Positions 43,646 to 52,633 of a stretch of DNA of 64,000 nt are shown piece after piece. Both the position numbers and the translations under genes were made by a program. The notes under the pieces were generated by a model. The model was not told the DNA's origin and did not search any database. It worked only from the letters and a program-made list of their open reading frames with translations. How positions within the stretch are numbered: position 1 is the stretch's first letter; each line of letters begins with the position of its first letter. The DNA is from an uncultured Cytophagales bacterium (GTDB lineage Bacteria > Bacteroidota > Bacteroidia > Cytophagales > Thermoflexibacteraceae), in NCBI GenBank assembly GCA_938039675.1, contig CALHUI010000006.1, forward strand, positions 82,099 to 146,098. Direction: 5' to 3'.

Positions 43646-44752
43646 ATGAATATTGGTAAAAAAATCGGCTTTTTTTCTGCTTTTATTATTCCTGCTTTGG
43701 TTGTGGCCGGATTTTACATCGGTGGATGGTGGAATTATATGTCGGCCGTATTTGTGTTCATTCTCATTCCCTTGCTCGATGCACAAGTGGGTTTAGACGA
43801 TGAAAACGTACCCGAAAGTGAGGTTAAAATCGTATCAGAAGAATTTTACTATCGCTTTATAACTTACGTATGGACGTATTTTCAGGTGGTATTTTTGCTC
43901 TGGGCAATGTGGCAAATAGCGATTCACCCGTTTACAACAGCCGAACTAATGGGCTTTATGATAGGTGTTCCCTTAGTAACAGGCGGCATCGGCATTACCG
44001 TAGCACATGAGTTAGGGCATAAAAAGCCCGCCATTGAGCGGCTGTATGCACAAATTTTGTTGCTGACCGTCTGCTACATGCACTTCTACATTGAACACAA
44101 CAAAGGGCATCACGTGCATGTAGGTACGCCCTTAGACCCTGCTACCAGTCGCCGTGGTGAAAATTTTTACGCTTTCTGGTGGCGTTCGGTCAGTGGCGGC
44201 TACCTGAGCGCATGGCAGCTCGAGGCCGAGAGGCTGCGCAAGAGGGGGCTTTCTCCTTATTCTCTGCAAAATATGATGATATGGTATACTTTGCTACCGT
44301 TTGTTTTTGGCGTTAGTGTAGCATGGATATTCAGCCTTTGGGCAGGTCAGGCGGCCTTTTGGCCTGTGCTGGGTTTCTTTCTGATACAGAGCGTGCTTGC
44401 CTTTACTTTGCTCGAGTTGGTTAATTACATCGAGCACTATGGCATCCTGCGTCGCGAGGTAGCCCCCGGACGTTACGAAAAAGTGAATACCTTGCACTCG
44501 TGGAACGCTAACCAGCTGATTAGCAACTTTTTCCTGTTCCAATTACAGCGCCACTCCGATCACCACGCCTATGCACACAAGCGCTATCAGGTGTTACGGC
44601 ATATTCCTGAAAGTCCGCAATTGCCCGCCGGATATCCTGCCATGATTTTACTGGCGATGGTGCCGCCGCTTTGGTTTGCCATTATGGATAAAAAATTGGA
44701 CGAGTGGCAAATAGAATATGCTAACTCGGTATCTAATATTAAAATTAAATAA
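43646..44752 (+). CDS. alkB: AlkB-type alkane 1-monooxygenase / membrane hydroxylase
   Basis: An integral membrane non-haem di-iron hydroxylase, 368 residues, with several membrane helices. The histidine boxes are HELGHKK, EHNKGHHVH and LQRHSDHHA, plus NYIEHYG between the last two. This is the AlkB pattern (HE[LM]GHK, EHxxGHH, LQRHSDHH). It would hydroxylate medium-chain alkanes or a similar lipid using rubredoxin-delivered electrons; no rubredoxin gene is in the window. The start MNIGKKIGFF at 43646 is used. The preceding Gfo/Idh gene ends 19 bases upstream. The biological substrate in Bacteroidota is often uncertain. Confidence 0.9.
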   Translation: MNIGKKIGFFSAFIIPALVVAGFYIGGWWNYMSAVFVFILIPLLDAQVGLDDENVPESEVKIVSEEFYYRFITYVWTYFQVVFLLWAMWQIAIHPFTTAELMGFMIGVPLVTGGIGITVAHELGHKKPAIERLYAQILLLTVCYMHFYIEHNKGHHVHVGTPLDPATSRRGENFYAFWWRSVSGGYLSAWQLEAERLRKRGLSPYSLQNMMIWYTLLPFVFGVSVAWIFSLWAGQAAFWPVLGFFLIQSVLAFTLLELVNYIEHYGILRREVAPGRYEKVNTLHSWNANQLISNFFLFQLQRHSDHHAYAHKRYQVLRHIPESPQLPAGYPAMILLAMVPPLWFAIMDKKLDEWQIEYANSVSNIKIK

Positions 44753-44805
44753 ATGCAACTCGATGATATGTTTCGCCGATTTACTATTTATAAGCTAAAA
44801 AGCAT

Positions 44806-45672
44806 TTATTGGCTGAATGTAAGAACAGAGTGACCAGACTTTTTGGCTACTTTTTCAGTCAAATTGCCAAATAAGAAGTGCGCTAAGTCGTTCCGGTCTG
44901 CGTTGGTCATGGCTATCAAGTTGGCCTGTACCGATTCGGCAAATTCTCGAATAGCCACTTCTTTGTTTTTACCTAAATAGATATTGGCGGTATAATTCAA
45001 AAATCCGTAGCGCATGGCAAATGCGTAAATGATATCCAGATTTTCCTTTTGCCATTCTACATCAGATTTAGGCGAAATAATCTTCACGAAGTGGACGGTA
45101 GCTCCAAGCAGTTGCTGTATGGTTTTTAGGTAGTCAATTGTTTTACTTGATATATTCTTAAAATTAGAGGTAAAAACTACATTGTTAAAATCAAGTGTTT
45201 GCTATTTTTTCTTGACGGTAAATACAGGCGCTTTTGCCAGATGGATGATTTGCTCTTCCATCTGCCTGCGGGTAATATCTGCCGCCGATTCCCCGTTGCT
45301 GTGGAAGCCTAAAACGATTAAATCGGCATTTTCGGCTACAATAAAATTGGCAATATCTTTGGTAAATTTATCAAGTGCTATCTGCTTGCGAATACGCAAC
45401 TCCAGATAGCGATTAACAAAAGCCTGCAATTTATCTTTAGCCTCTACAACCATTCTTGGCAGATAGGTTTGCGCCATATTTACTTCTTCCGCCGCCTCTT
45501 TGGCTATTATTATGCGTTTTGCCCCTGAAAACAAATGTGCCAGCGGCATATCTATCACATGAAATAGCAATAATTCTGCATGGCTGCGCCCGGCAATAAG
45601 GGCTGCTACATCAAAAGCGTTCTCCGATTCTTCGGAAAAGTCCATCGGAATCAAAATAGTGCGCAGTTTCAT
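44806..45672 (-). pseudogene. Tandem universal stress protein gene split by an in-frame TAG
   Basis: The first UspA domain (45672 to 45205, 156 residues) starts MKLRTILIPMDFSEESENAF and ends APVFTVKKK before a TAG at 45202-45204. The same reading frame continues without shift as QTLDFNNVVFTSNFKNI and a second UspA domain, ending SGHSVLTFSQ at 44806. Tandem-UspA proteins of about 280 residues are common in Bacteroidota, and the reconstructed length of 288 codons fits. One nonsense substitution therefore divides the gene. The first domain may still be made; the second has no obvious start codon near the break. The usual ATP-binding G-x2-G-x9-G(S/T) motif is not clear in either half. Confidence 0.75.
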
Positions 45673-45864
45673 GGCGTTATTAGTTTATTTTAAAAATCAT
45701 TAAAAACTTACACTCAAAATGATAAGTGCAATATATAAATAAAAAAATGCACTTTATTAAGTTGTAATTGGATTTTATTTCCAAATACTTCCCACTGCGC
45801 TAAACCGCGAAATTGCATCCACACAAAAGTTCTTTAATTTTATCCTCTAAAATAAACAGCATCT

Positions 45865-48063
45865 ATGGCCGCTTTTCACAAATTATCATTTGTAGATATT
45901 CATGCGCGCTTACAAAGCAAAGCACAACAAGTAAATCGCCGGACAGCCGATGCCTTTCCTGAATGGATGACGGCAGAGCAAATTTCTGTGCCGGCTTTTT
46001 ACCAGCCCGAAGCCCGCATGCAATGGGAACACATCCACTATTTGGCAGGCGTTCCGCCTTACCTGCGCGGGCCCTACGCGACCATGTACACCCAACGTCC
46101 GTGGACGGTGCGCCAATATGCAGGTTTCAGTACTGCCGAAGAAAGCAACGCCTTTTACCGCCGTAACTTGGCAGCGGGGCAAATGGGGCTTTCCGTGGCG
46201 TTTGACTTGGCTACTCACCGCGGATACGACTCTGACCACCCGCGTGTGCAAGGCGACGTAGGAAAAGCCGGCGTAGCTATTGACTCTGTTTTGGACATGA
46301 AAATTTTGTTCAATGAAATTCCGTTAGACAAAATGTCGGTTTCCATGACCATGAACGGTGCTGTCATCCCCGTCATGGCTTTTTACATCGTGGCTGCCGA
46401 AGAGCAGGGCGTAAAACCCGAACTCCTGAGCGGCACGATTCAGAACGACATACTCAAAGAGTTCATGGTGCGCAATACATACATCTATCCGCCCGCACCA
46501 AGTATGCAGATTATCGCCGATATTTTTGAATATACTGCCCGCTACATGCCCAAGTTTAACAGCATCAGTATCAGCGGCTATCACATGCAGGAGGCAGGTG
46601 CAACGGCAGATATTGAGTTGGCATATACGCTTGCCGACGGACTGGAATACCTGCGCACAGGCGTTGCCGCAGGGCTTCCCGTGGATGATTTCGCGCCGCG
46701 CTTGTCCTTCTTTTGGGCAATCGGTATGAACCATTTCATGGAAATTGCCAAGATGCGTGCAGGCAGGCTGCTCTGGTCTAAAATCGTGAAACAGTTCAAC
46801 CCGCAAGATGCCAAAAGCATGGCACTGCGTACACACTGCCAAACTTCAGGCTGGAGTTTGACCGAACAAGATGCGTTCAACAACGTTACGCGCACTTGTA
46901 TTGAGGCAATGGCTGCCGTGCTTGGAGGCACGCAAAGTTTGCATACCAACTCATTGGACGAAGCCATCGCACTGCCGACAGATTTTTCGGCAAGAATTGC
47001 AAGAAATACGCAACTTTTCATCCAAAAAGAAACGGATATTACACGCGCCATTGACCCTTGGGGCGGTGCCTATTATGTGGAGCACCTCACCCATGCGCTG
47101 GCGCATCGGGCTTGGCAAATGATTGAGGAAGTGGAGCAATTGGGCGGCATGACCAAAGCCATTGAAGCGGGCTTGCCCAAAATGCGCATTGAAGAAGCCG
47201 CTGCCCGCAAACAGGCGCGAATTGATTCGGGCAAAGATGTAATCGTAGGTGTAAACCGCTACCAAACCACCGAAGAGAAGGAAATTGACTTGTTGGAAGT
47301 GGACAATACTGCCGTGCGTCAGGCGCAAATTGAGCGCTTGCAGCAACTCAAAGCCAACCGCAACAGCCAAGCCGTCGAGCAAATTTTGGCAAAAATCACC
47401 GCTTGCGCTACCGAAAAAATGGCACGTATCAAAGCCAACAACGGTCAGATTCCCGCCTCTACGGGCAAAGACAGCGATAACCTTTTGGCACTTGCCGTAG
47501 AAGCCGCCCGCGCCCGCGCCACGCTGGGCGAAATTTCCGACGCGATGGAAAAAGCCTTTGGCAGGCATCAGGCTGTTATCCGTAGCATTGCAGGCGTGTA
47601 CGCAGGCGAAGCCGCCGAAGACAAAGAATTCATCAAAGCCAAAGCAATGGTAGAGCAATTTACCGCACAAGAAGGCCGTCGTCCGCGCATCATGATTGCC
47701 AAAATGGGGCAAGATGGGCACGACCGCGGCGCAAAAGTCATTGCTACCAGCTTTGCCGACTTGGGTTTTGATGTGGACATCGGTCCGCTGTTTCAAACCC
47801 CCGAAGAAGTAGCCCATCAAGCCGCCGAAAACGACGTGCATATTGTAGGAGCATCCAGCCTTGCGGCAGGGCACAAAACCCTTGTGCCTCAGTTGATTAA
47901 CGAACTGAAAAAAATCGGCCGTGAGGACATTATGGTTATTGCAGGCGGCGTAATTCCGCCAAAAGATTATCAGTTCCTCTATGAGCATGGCGTAGCGGAA
48001 GTCTTTGGCCCCGGTACGGTCATTCCGGTTGCTGCTCAAAAGATTTTGAAAAAATTAATGTAA
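45865..48063 (+). CDS. mutB: Methylmalonyl-CoA mutase large (catalytic) subunit
   Basis: Adenosylcobalamin-dependent isomerisation of succinyl-CoA and methylmalonyl-CoA in propionate metabolism. The 732-residue product has the TIM-barrel domain with [50 protein letters not shown] and GYHMQEAGA. The C-terminal B12-binding domain has [13 protein letters not shown] (base-off histidine near residue 617), GASSLAAGH and VIAGGVIPP. Length and motifs match the alpha subunit. The small subunit gene (mutA), normally adjacent upstream, is absent; the upstream neighbour is the split stress protein on the other strand. No B12 riboswitch is evident in the 190-base leader. Confidence 0.96.
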   Translation: MAAFHKLSFVDIHARLQSKAQQVNRRTADAFPEWMTAEQISVPAFYQPEARMQWEHIHYLAGVPPYLRGPYATMYTQRPWTVRQYAGFSTAEESNAFYRRNLAAGQMGLSVAFDLATHRGYDSDHPRVQGDVGKAGVAIDSVLDMKILFNEIPLDKMSVSMTMNGAVIPVMAFYIVAAEEQGVKPELLSGTIQNDILKEFMVRNTYIYPPAPSMQIIADIFEYTARYMPKFNSISISGYHMQEAGATADIELAYTLADGLEYLRTGVAAGLPVDDFAPRLSFFWAIGMNHFMEIAKMRAGRLLWSKIVKQFNPQDAKSMALRTHCQTSGWSLTEQDAFNNVTRTCIEAMAAVLGGTQSLHTNSLDEAIALPTDFSARIARNTQLFIQKETDITRAIDPWGGAYYVEHLTHALAHRAWQMIEEVEQLGGMTKAIEAGLPKMRIEEAAARKQARIDSGKDVIVGVNRYQTTEEKEIDLLEVDNTAVRQAQIERLQQLKANRNSQAVEQILAKITACATEKMARIKANNGQIPASTGKDSDNLLALAVEAARARATLGEISDAMEKAFGRHQAVIRSIAGVYAGEAAEDKEFIKAKAMVEQFTAQEGRRPRIMIAKMGQDGHDRGAKVIATSFADLGFDVDIGPLFQTPEEVAHQAAENDVHIVGASSLAAGHKTLVPQLINELKKIGREDIMVIAGGVIPPKDYQFLYEHGVAEVFGPGTVIPVAAQKILKKLM

Positions 48064-48368
48064 CGCGAATTATTTGCTAATCATGTGGTAATCAAACATT
48101 TTGTGTTGAAAAAATCAAAATGAAACATTAGCGCAAAAAGGTGCGCCTTTGAGTTGCATTTTTCTCATGTGGGTACATTTGTAGGGATAGGGCACGCTCC
48201 GTCCCTATTAGTATAATATATAACCAAATTAAATTTTTCCAAGATTTAATCGCGCAGCTTGTGTTAATCAATCAAGCAAATTAAAATGTATTGCGCACGC
48301 AAGCAGGCGGATTATTGCGGGCGATACGTTTTTGCTGATTTTTAAATCCGAAATGCCTGCTCAATGGC
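48064..48368. other. Gene-free region containing hairpin repeat copy 2
   Basis: No supported gene. A dispersed repeat copy lies at 48181-48211 and a weak inverted repeat (GCGCAAAAAGGTGCGC) at about 48132. It separates convergent mutB and the GT2 gene, where a terminator would be expected; none is convincing. Confidence 0.4.
48181..48211. repeat. Dispersed hairpin repeat, copy 2
   Basis: Reads TAGGGATAGGGCACGC and TCCGTCCCTATTAG in sequence, with outer arms TAGGGA/TCCCTA complementary. It is related to copy 1 at 261-291. Confidence 0.5.
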
Positions 48369-49388
48369 TTATTTCAAAAATCGCTTAGCAACCAAGGCCG
48401 GCAGTAGCAGATTTTTGCGGATACCGTTGGCACGCCACAGCGGACTCCCGAAATAGCCTTTCAAAGCAGTCAATCCTTCCTTGTGCTGCAGTTGCCAATA
48501 GTCATACCAGATTTCACCAATCACTTCGGCCATTGCTTGCTGTTGGTAAATACGATGCTTTTGGTTTTGATGCAGCAGGTATATCAGCCATTTTCGGGCT
48601 TTTTGGGCAAAAGTATTATCCAATACAAACTGACGATGCCGCAGTTGTTGGTGCAAAAACAATTCATCGGCAGTAGGAGTGATGCCCAGTTTACCGATAT
48701 TGTACCTGATAATTTCTTCGGTTTGCTGCCTGCTTTTTTCCGATTCGCGGTTTGTCCAATTGTTGTTATGCTCACGTCTTGCACCTAACTTTTCGGGGAT
48801 AATATGTAGGCGCGTAATGGTTGCCGCTTCCGACCAAAGGGCGTAATCTTCGCAAGGTTCAAATGCAGTAGGGAAACCATGCAACTGCTCCCATACACTG
48901 CGCCGCATCATTACTGAGGAGAGTGCGAAAGCATTGCCAAATAACAGAAAAACGGGTAAATGCGTATCTTTTTCCCTGCGCCAACCCCATTGTAGCGGAT
49001 GTAGCAGACCGTTTTGGTCAATAATGTCTAACCAATGGGCAATAAGCCCCACCGATGGATTTTGCTCCATAAAGACGACTTGCTTTTGTAGCCGTTGGGG
49101 ATAGGCAAGGTCATCGGCATCCAGAAAGGCAATCAGTTCGCCGCAGGATGCTTCAATGGCCTTATTGCGGCTATGCGCTGCTCCTGCCTGCTTTTCATTG
49201 CGGATGAGGCGGATGCGTTTGTCTGTATCAGCCCATAGCGAAACCGTAGCAGTCGTATTGTCTTGGCTGCCATCGTCAATAACGATTAGTTCCCAATCAG
49301 TAAATTGTTGATTGACAACACTTTGTACAGATTTGCTGATGTACTGCGCAGCCTGATAAGCTGGCATGATAACACTGACTTTCGGCAT
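48369..49388 (-). CDS. Family 2 glycosyltransferase
   Basis: A cytoplasmic or membrane-associated glycosyltransferase, GT-A fold, 339 residues. It begins PKVSVIMPAYQAAQYI, then WELIVIDDGSQDNT (nucleotide-sugar-binding D-D) and LIAFLDADDLAYPQRL (DxD-type metal motif), with GAAHSRNKAIE between. The C-terminal part lacks membrane helices. It is the last gene of the run small CxxC protein - DUF368 - GT2, 12 bases after DUF368. Together with the lipid-carrier transporter this suggests use in cell-envelope polysaccharide or glycolipid synthesis. The acceptor is unknown. Confidence 0.88.
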   Translation of the reverse strand: MPKVSVIMPAYQAAQYISKSVQSVVNQQFTDWELIVIDDGSQDNTTATVSLWADTDKRIRLIRNEKQAGAAHSRNKAIEASCGELIAFLDADDLAYPQRLQKQVVFMEQNPSVGLIAHWLDIIDQNGLLHPLQWGWRREKDTHLPVFLLFGNAFALSSVMMRRSVWEQLHGFPTAFEPCEDYALWSEAATITRLHIIPEKLGARREHNNNWTNRESEKSRQQTEEIIRYNIGKLGITPTADELFLHQQLRHRQFVLDNTFAQKARKWLIYLLHQNQKHRIYQQQAMAEVIGEIWYDYWQLQHKEGLTALKGYFGSPLWRANGIRKNLLLPALVAKRFLK

Positions 49389-49400
49389 AGCGTTCCAAGA

Positions 49401-50324
49401 TTATGTCTGCTTTTGTGAGGCAGCCTTTTCAATCAGATACACCACGGCAAAACCGAACAAACATACTGCAATACAAGCCGCCAGCATGGGTTCTTTTCCT
49501 GTCAGTTCGAGGTATTGTGTGGGCAGAACGTTGCTTTCTACAATGGGTTTGAGTTTGCCGTGTCGGTCGGTGTAGTATTCCAGTACCTGTTTCCATGGCC
49601 ATACTTTGTTTAACGAACCAAGCATGAAGCCCATCAGCAGGGCTACGGCCAAATCGTGGTAACGTTTTAATAACCAATGCAACACATGCGAAAAACTCAA
49701 CAGACCTGTAACGCAGCCCAAAGCAAAAGTAATGATGACTTTAAAGTTGAGTTCGGTCAGTGAGCGGATGATGTGCTCATATTTACTCATCAGCAACAAA
49801 ATGAAACTGCCTGAAATGCCGGGCAGAATCATGGCGCAGATGGCAATGGCCCCACTCAGGAAAATAAACCACAAATCGGTAGGGGTTTCAACCGGAACGG
49901 CAATCGTTACCCAATAGGCAACGGCAGCCCCTGCCATCAAGGCAACTATTGCCGCTATGTTCCACTGCTTTACCGATTGGGCTACCAGCAGAGCAGAAGC
50001 TATAATTAACCCGAAAAAGAACGACCAAAGCATTTCGGGTTGATTGGCCAACAAATACAAGATGAGTTTTGACAGGCCAAGCACAGATGTTCCGATGCCT
50101 GCAAATAAAACCACCAGAAAAGTGCCGTCTATATGCTGCCAAAGCCCCTTGATGCGTCCTGAAAAGAGTAGCTTCAGCGCTGTGCCGTTGGCAGAGCGGA
50201 TGGCATCCAACAATCGTTCGTAAATGCCAGAAATAAAGGCAATTGTTCCTCCCGAAACACCCGGTACTACATCAGCAGCACCCATGGCAATACCTTTCAG
50301 GAAGAGGAAGATATACTCTCTCAC
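49401..50324 (-). CDS. DUF368 membrane protein, likely polyprenyl-phosphate translocase (PopT family)
   Basis: A polytopic membrane protein of 307 residues with about eight or nine helices. The N-terminal signature GIAMGAADVVPGVSGGTIAF and the second conserved segment AICAMILPGISGSFILLLMSKYE are the DUF368 hallmarks, two inverted-repeat-like P-G-[VI]-S-G motifs. Members of this family have been shown to return undecaprenyl phosphate across the cytoplasmic membrane (PopT). That role is inferred here by family. It sits between a small membrane protein (32 bases upstream) and a GT2, consistent with recycling of the lipid carrier. Confidence 0.9.
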   Translation of the reverse strand: MREYIFLFLKGIAMGAADVVPGVSGGTIAFISGIYERLLDAIRSANGTALKLLFSGRIKGLWQHIDGTFLVVLFAGIGTSVLGLSKLILYLLANQPEMLWSFFFGLIIASALLVAQSVKQWNIAAIVALMAGAAVAYWVTIAVPVETPTDLWFIFLSGAIAICAMILPGISGSFILLLMSKYEHIIRSLTELNFKVIITFALGCVTGLLSFSHVLHWLLKRYHDLAVALLMGFMLGSLNKVWPWKQVLEYYTDRHGKLKPIVESNVLPTQYLELTGKEPMLAACIAVCLFGFAVVYLIEKAASQKQT

Positions 50325-50356
50325 ATGAAGTTTGTTCTATGAAGGAATGAAAATAA

Positions 50357-50557
50357 TCAGGCAGTTTTTGCCTCGTTTTGGCACGGTTCGCCTGCTTTTT
50401 TGCCGCAAACTACGCAATCAACGCCGTTTTCGCGCAGGGCAGGACTTTGTGTGGCACATGTGCCTTTAAATTCACCGTTTTTAACAAACAGCAGGCGCAC
50501 GCTCATCAGTACGAAAAATACTGCCATTACGCCGATTGCCAAAAGGATAGTCATCAT
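50357..50557 (-). CDS. Small membrane protein with four cysteines
   Basis: A 66-residue protein. One membrane helix (about residues 3-25, TILLAIGVMAVFFVLMSVRL) is followed by a soluble tail with four Cys (KGTCATQ ... VDCVVCGKK ... EPCQNE), including a C-x-x-C. The pattern could bind zinc or an Fe-S cluster. Similar short proteins of unknown role occur in Bacteroidota. Two adjacent ATGs at 50557 and 50554 are possible. It is first in the probable operon with DUF368 and GT2, behind a perfect TAACTTTG box. Confidence 0.65.
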   Translation of the reverse strand: MMTILLAIGVMAVFFVLMSVRLLFVKNGEFKGTCATQSPALRENGVDCVVCGKKAGEPCQNEAKTA

Positions 50558-50582
50558 GGTTGTAAAGGAAATTAAGACCGTA

Positions 50583-50590
50583 CAAAGTTA
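50583..50590 (-). promoter_or_regulatory. -7 promoter box of the small-protein/DUF368/GT2 operon (TAACTTTG)
   Basis: Minus-strand exact match to TAnnTTTG, 25 bases upstream of the first ATG. Confidence 0.5.
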
Positions 50591-50608
50591 ATCATTTTTC
50601 GGTGCTTC

Positions 50609-51559
50609 TTATAGGCTTTCCAACATGCGTTTGAGAACAGCCTGACAAGCCCAAACGCGATTGGCTGCCTGTGGAATAATCAGCGATTGCGGGCTGTCAA
50701 TTACTGCATCGTCCACTACCACATTGCGCCGCACGGGCAGGCAGTGCATGAAGTGCGCATTGTTCGTGAGTGCCATTTTCTCTGTACTGACCGTCCATGA
50801 GCGGTCGCGCAGCAGTATCTGGCCATACTCGTGGTAGCTCGACCAGTTTTTGGCATAGATAAAATCCGCATTTTTGAAGGCCTCTGCTTGGTTATAAACT
50901 ATTTTCGCTCCTTGAGTAAAGGCTGTATCTAATTCATAGCCTTCGGGATGTGTAATAGTCAAATCTACATCTGCTGCCAGCATCCACTCTGCAAATGAGT
51001 TGGGAACGGCTTGCGGCAGTGCACGTGGGTGCGGCGCCCATGTAAGCACTATCTTGGGGCGAGGTTTCTTTTTGTATTCTTCAATGGTTACAAGGTCTGC
51101 CAGCGATTGCAGCGGGTGGCGGGTAGCCGACTCGAGGCTTATCACAGGTACGCCGGAGTAACGAATGAAATCGTTCAGGTTTTGCTCGGCGTAGTCTTCC
51201 TCTTTGTTTACAAGCGTAGCAAAAGAACGCAGCCCCAGAATATCGCAATACTGTCCCATAACGGCTACCGCATCTTTAATGTGTTCTGCTGCATCGCCGT
51301 TCATTACCACACCTTCACCGGTTGCCATTTTCCACGCATCTTTGTCGGCATTCATTACCATAGCTTGCATACCCAGATTGAGGGCGGCGCGTTGGGTGCT
51401 TAGGCGTGTCCTGAGGCTGGGGTTCATAAAAACCAGACCGATAACTTTGTTTTTGCCCAAGTGTTGATGTGCAAACGGATTTTTTTTCAATGCAATGGCA
51501 TCTTTTACCAATTCATGCAAAAAATTTCTGACATCGGCTACGCTGGTAAATTGTTTCAT
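50609..51559 (-). CDS. N-acetyl- or N-succinyl-ornithine carbamoyltransferase
   Basis: Carbamoylates an N-acylated ornithine in arginine biosynthesis. The 316-residue product carries the carbamoyl-phosphate motif as MNPSLRTRLSTQRAA, where ordinary ornithine enzymes read STRTR. It also has VISLESATRHPLQSLADL, TWAPHPRALPQAV and HCLPVRRN. The segment with T-W-A-P-H-P, NADKDAW and MNGDAAEH is typical of the Bacteroidota acyl-ornithine branch. The single loop residue that separates acetyl from succinyl specificity could not be assigned here, so both remain open. It is preceded 110 bases upstream by a terminated gene. Confidence 0.88.
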   Translation of the reverse strand: MKQFTSVADVRNFLHELVKDAIALKKNPFAHQHLGKNKVIGLVFMNPSLRTRLSTQRAALNLGMQAMVMNADKDAWKMATGEGVVMNGDAAEHIKDAVAVMGQYCDILGLRSFATLVNKEEDYAEQNLNDFIRYSGVPVISLESATRHPLQSLADLVTIEEYKKKPRPKIVLTWAPHPRALPQAVPNSFAEWMLAADVDLTITHPEGYELDTAFTQGAKIVYNQAEAFKNADFIYAKNWSSYHEYGQILLRDRSWTVSTEKMALTNNAHFMHCLPVRRNVVVDDAVIDSPQSLIIPQAANRVWACQAVLKRMLESL

Positions 51560-51611
51560 GGTTTTTAATCTAAGAAGGATGAATGGCCGTGAATAATTTG
51601 AAATAATAAAT

Positions 51612-51647
51612 AAAGCCCTAAGGACAAACGGGAATCCTCAGGGCTTT
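51612..51647 (-). terminator. Terminator of the zinc-ribbon protein gene
   Basis: AAAGCCCTAAGGA pairs with TCCTCAGGGCTTT (one mismatch). On the minus strand it is followed by T-rich sequence. Confidence 0.75.
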
Positions 51648-51669
51648 GGATGACTTATCGTACCATAAC

Positions 51670-52497
51670 CTAATCGTCAAGGCTTCCCAGACCTACGTCT
51701 AAAACTTCAGCCCTCTCTTCTGTTGCACGGCGGCGAGTTGTTTTCCTTGCATTGGCAACTTTTTCAGGTGTGATGTTTTCTTCCACACCTGCAAGCACGC
51801 GGCCACAATGTTCACAAACAATCAGTTTCTTTTGCTCTCTGATTTCTGCCTGACGTTGCGGAGGCACAATATTGAAACAGCCGCCACAGGCATCGCGCTT
51901 AACGGTAACAACGGCAAGACCATTGTTAGAGTTTTCGCGAATCTTCATATATGATTTGTACAGGCGCGGCTCGAGGCTTTTGGCGCGTTTTTCTCTTTCT
52001 TTGAAAAGTTTCGCCTCGTCTTGTTCACTTTCGGCAATAATCAGTTCAAGCTCTTTGCGCTTGTTTTCCAAGTCTTTTTCGCGGTCGGCCAGCAATTGTT
52101 GAGTTTCCTCTATTTGCTTTTTCTTGCCTTCAATTTTCAGTTCAAGCTCTTTGTTCTTCTTTTTGAAAATCTGAATTTCCAGCTCTTGCAATTCAATTTC
52201 CTTGCTGATGGCTGCAAACTCTCGGTCATTGCGCACGTTTTTTTGCTGTGCTTGGTATTTTTCAATCAGCTTTTCAGCGTCTTTAATGCTTTGCTTGTTA
52301 TTGCTGACTGTTTCGTTGAAAGATTTCAGCTCATCGTTAAATTTGGAAATACGGGTTTGATAGCCTGCAATTTCGTCTTCCAAATCCTGCACTTCTTCGG
52401 GTAAATCGCCTCTGATTTTATCGATTTCGTCTAATTTGGAATCTATCTGCTGCAATTTGAGCAATGCTTCTAATTTTTTTGCTATCGGGTTTTCCAT
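51670..52497 (-). CDS. C4-type zinc-ribbon coiled-coil protein
   Basis: Function not established. It encodes 275 residues from MENPIAKKLEALLKLQQID. About residues 20-180 are a long charged coiled coil (repeated K/E/L/I heptads). A C4 zinc ribbon follows at about 205-240 with ACGGCFNIVPPQRQ and VCEHCGRVL (two C-x-x-C pairs). The tail is basic and then acidic. This is the widely conserved bacterial family (DUF164) related to RNA-degradation or ribosome-associated factors. The ATG at 52495-52497 is used. It has a near-consensus promoter box at 52537-52544 and a terminator downstream, so it is monocistronic. Confidence 0.85.
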   Translation of the reverse strand: MENPIAKKLEALLKLQQIDSKLDEIDKIRGDLPEEVQDLEDEIAGYQTRISKFNDELKSFNETVSNNKQSIKDAEKLIEKYQAQQKNVRNDREFAAISKEIELQELEIQIFKKKNKELELKIEGKKKQIEETQQLLADREKDLENKRKELELIIAESEQDEAKLFKEREKRAKSLEPRLYKSYMKIRENSNNGLAVVTVKRDACGGCFNIVPPQRQAEIREQKKLIVCEHCGRVLAGVEENITPEKVANARKTTRRRATEERAEVLDVGLGSLDD

Positions 52498-52536
52498 GAG
52501 AGGACGGGCAAGAGTAATTTTGTTGAATAATAGCCG

Positions 52537-52544
52537 CAAAGTAA
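52537..52544 (-). promoter_or_regulatory. -7-like box of the zinc-ribbon gene (TTACTTTG)
   Basis: Minus-strand sequence with one mismatch to TAnnTTTG, 40 bases upstream of the ATG. Confidence 0.35.
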
Positions 52545-52633
52545 GTCATTATTTCACCAATAATCAAGAAATTGGGGTTTGAAAAGCGTCGTCGTCTTTT
52601 ACTTTCTTTTAACTAAACCCGACAAACTAACAT

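Noticed and set aside
3484..45204. In-frame TAG codons in the kinase pseudogene (4203, 3484) and in the split stress protein (45202) could suggest amber recoding.
   Set aside because: Intact genes such as queA, alaS and lon end in TAG, and the kinase pseudogene also has a TGA and several frameshifts, so ordinary decay explains the stops.
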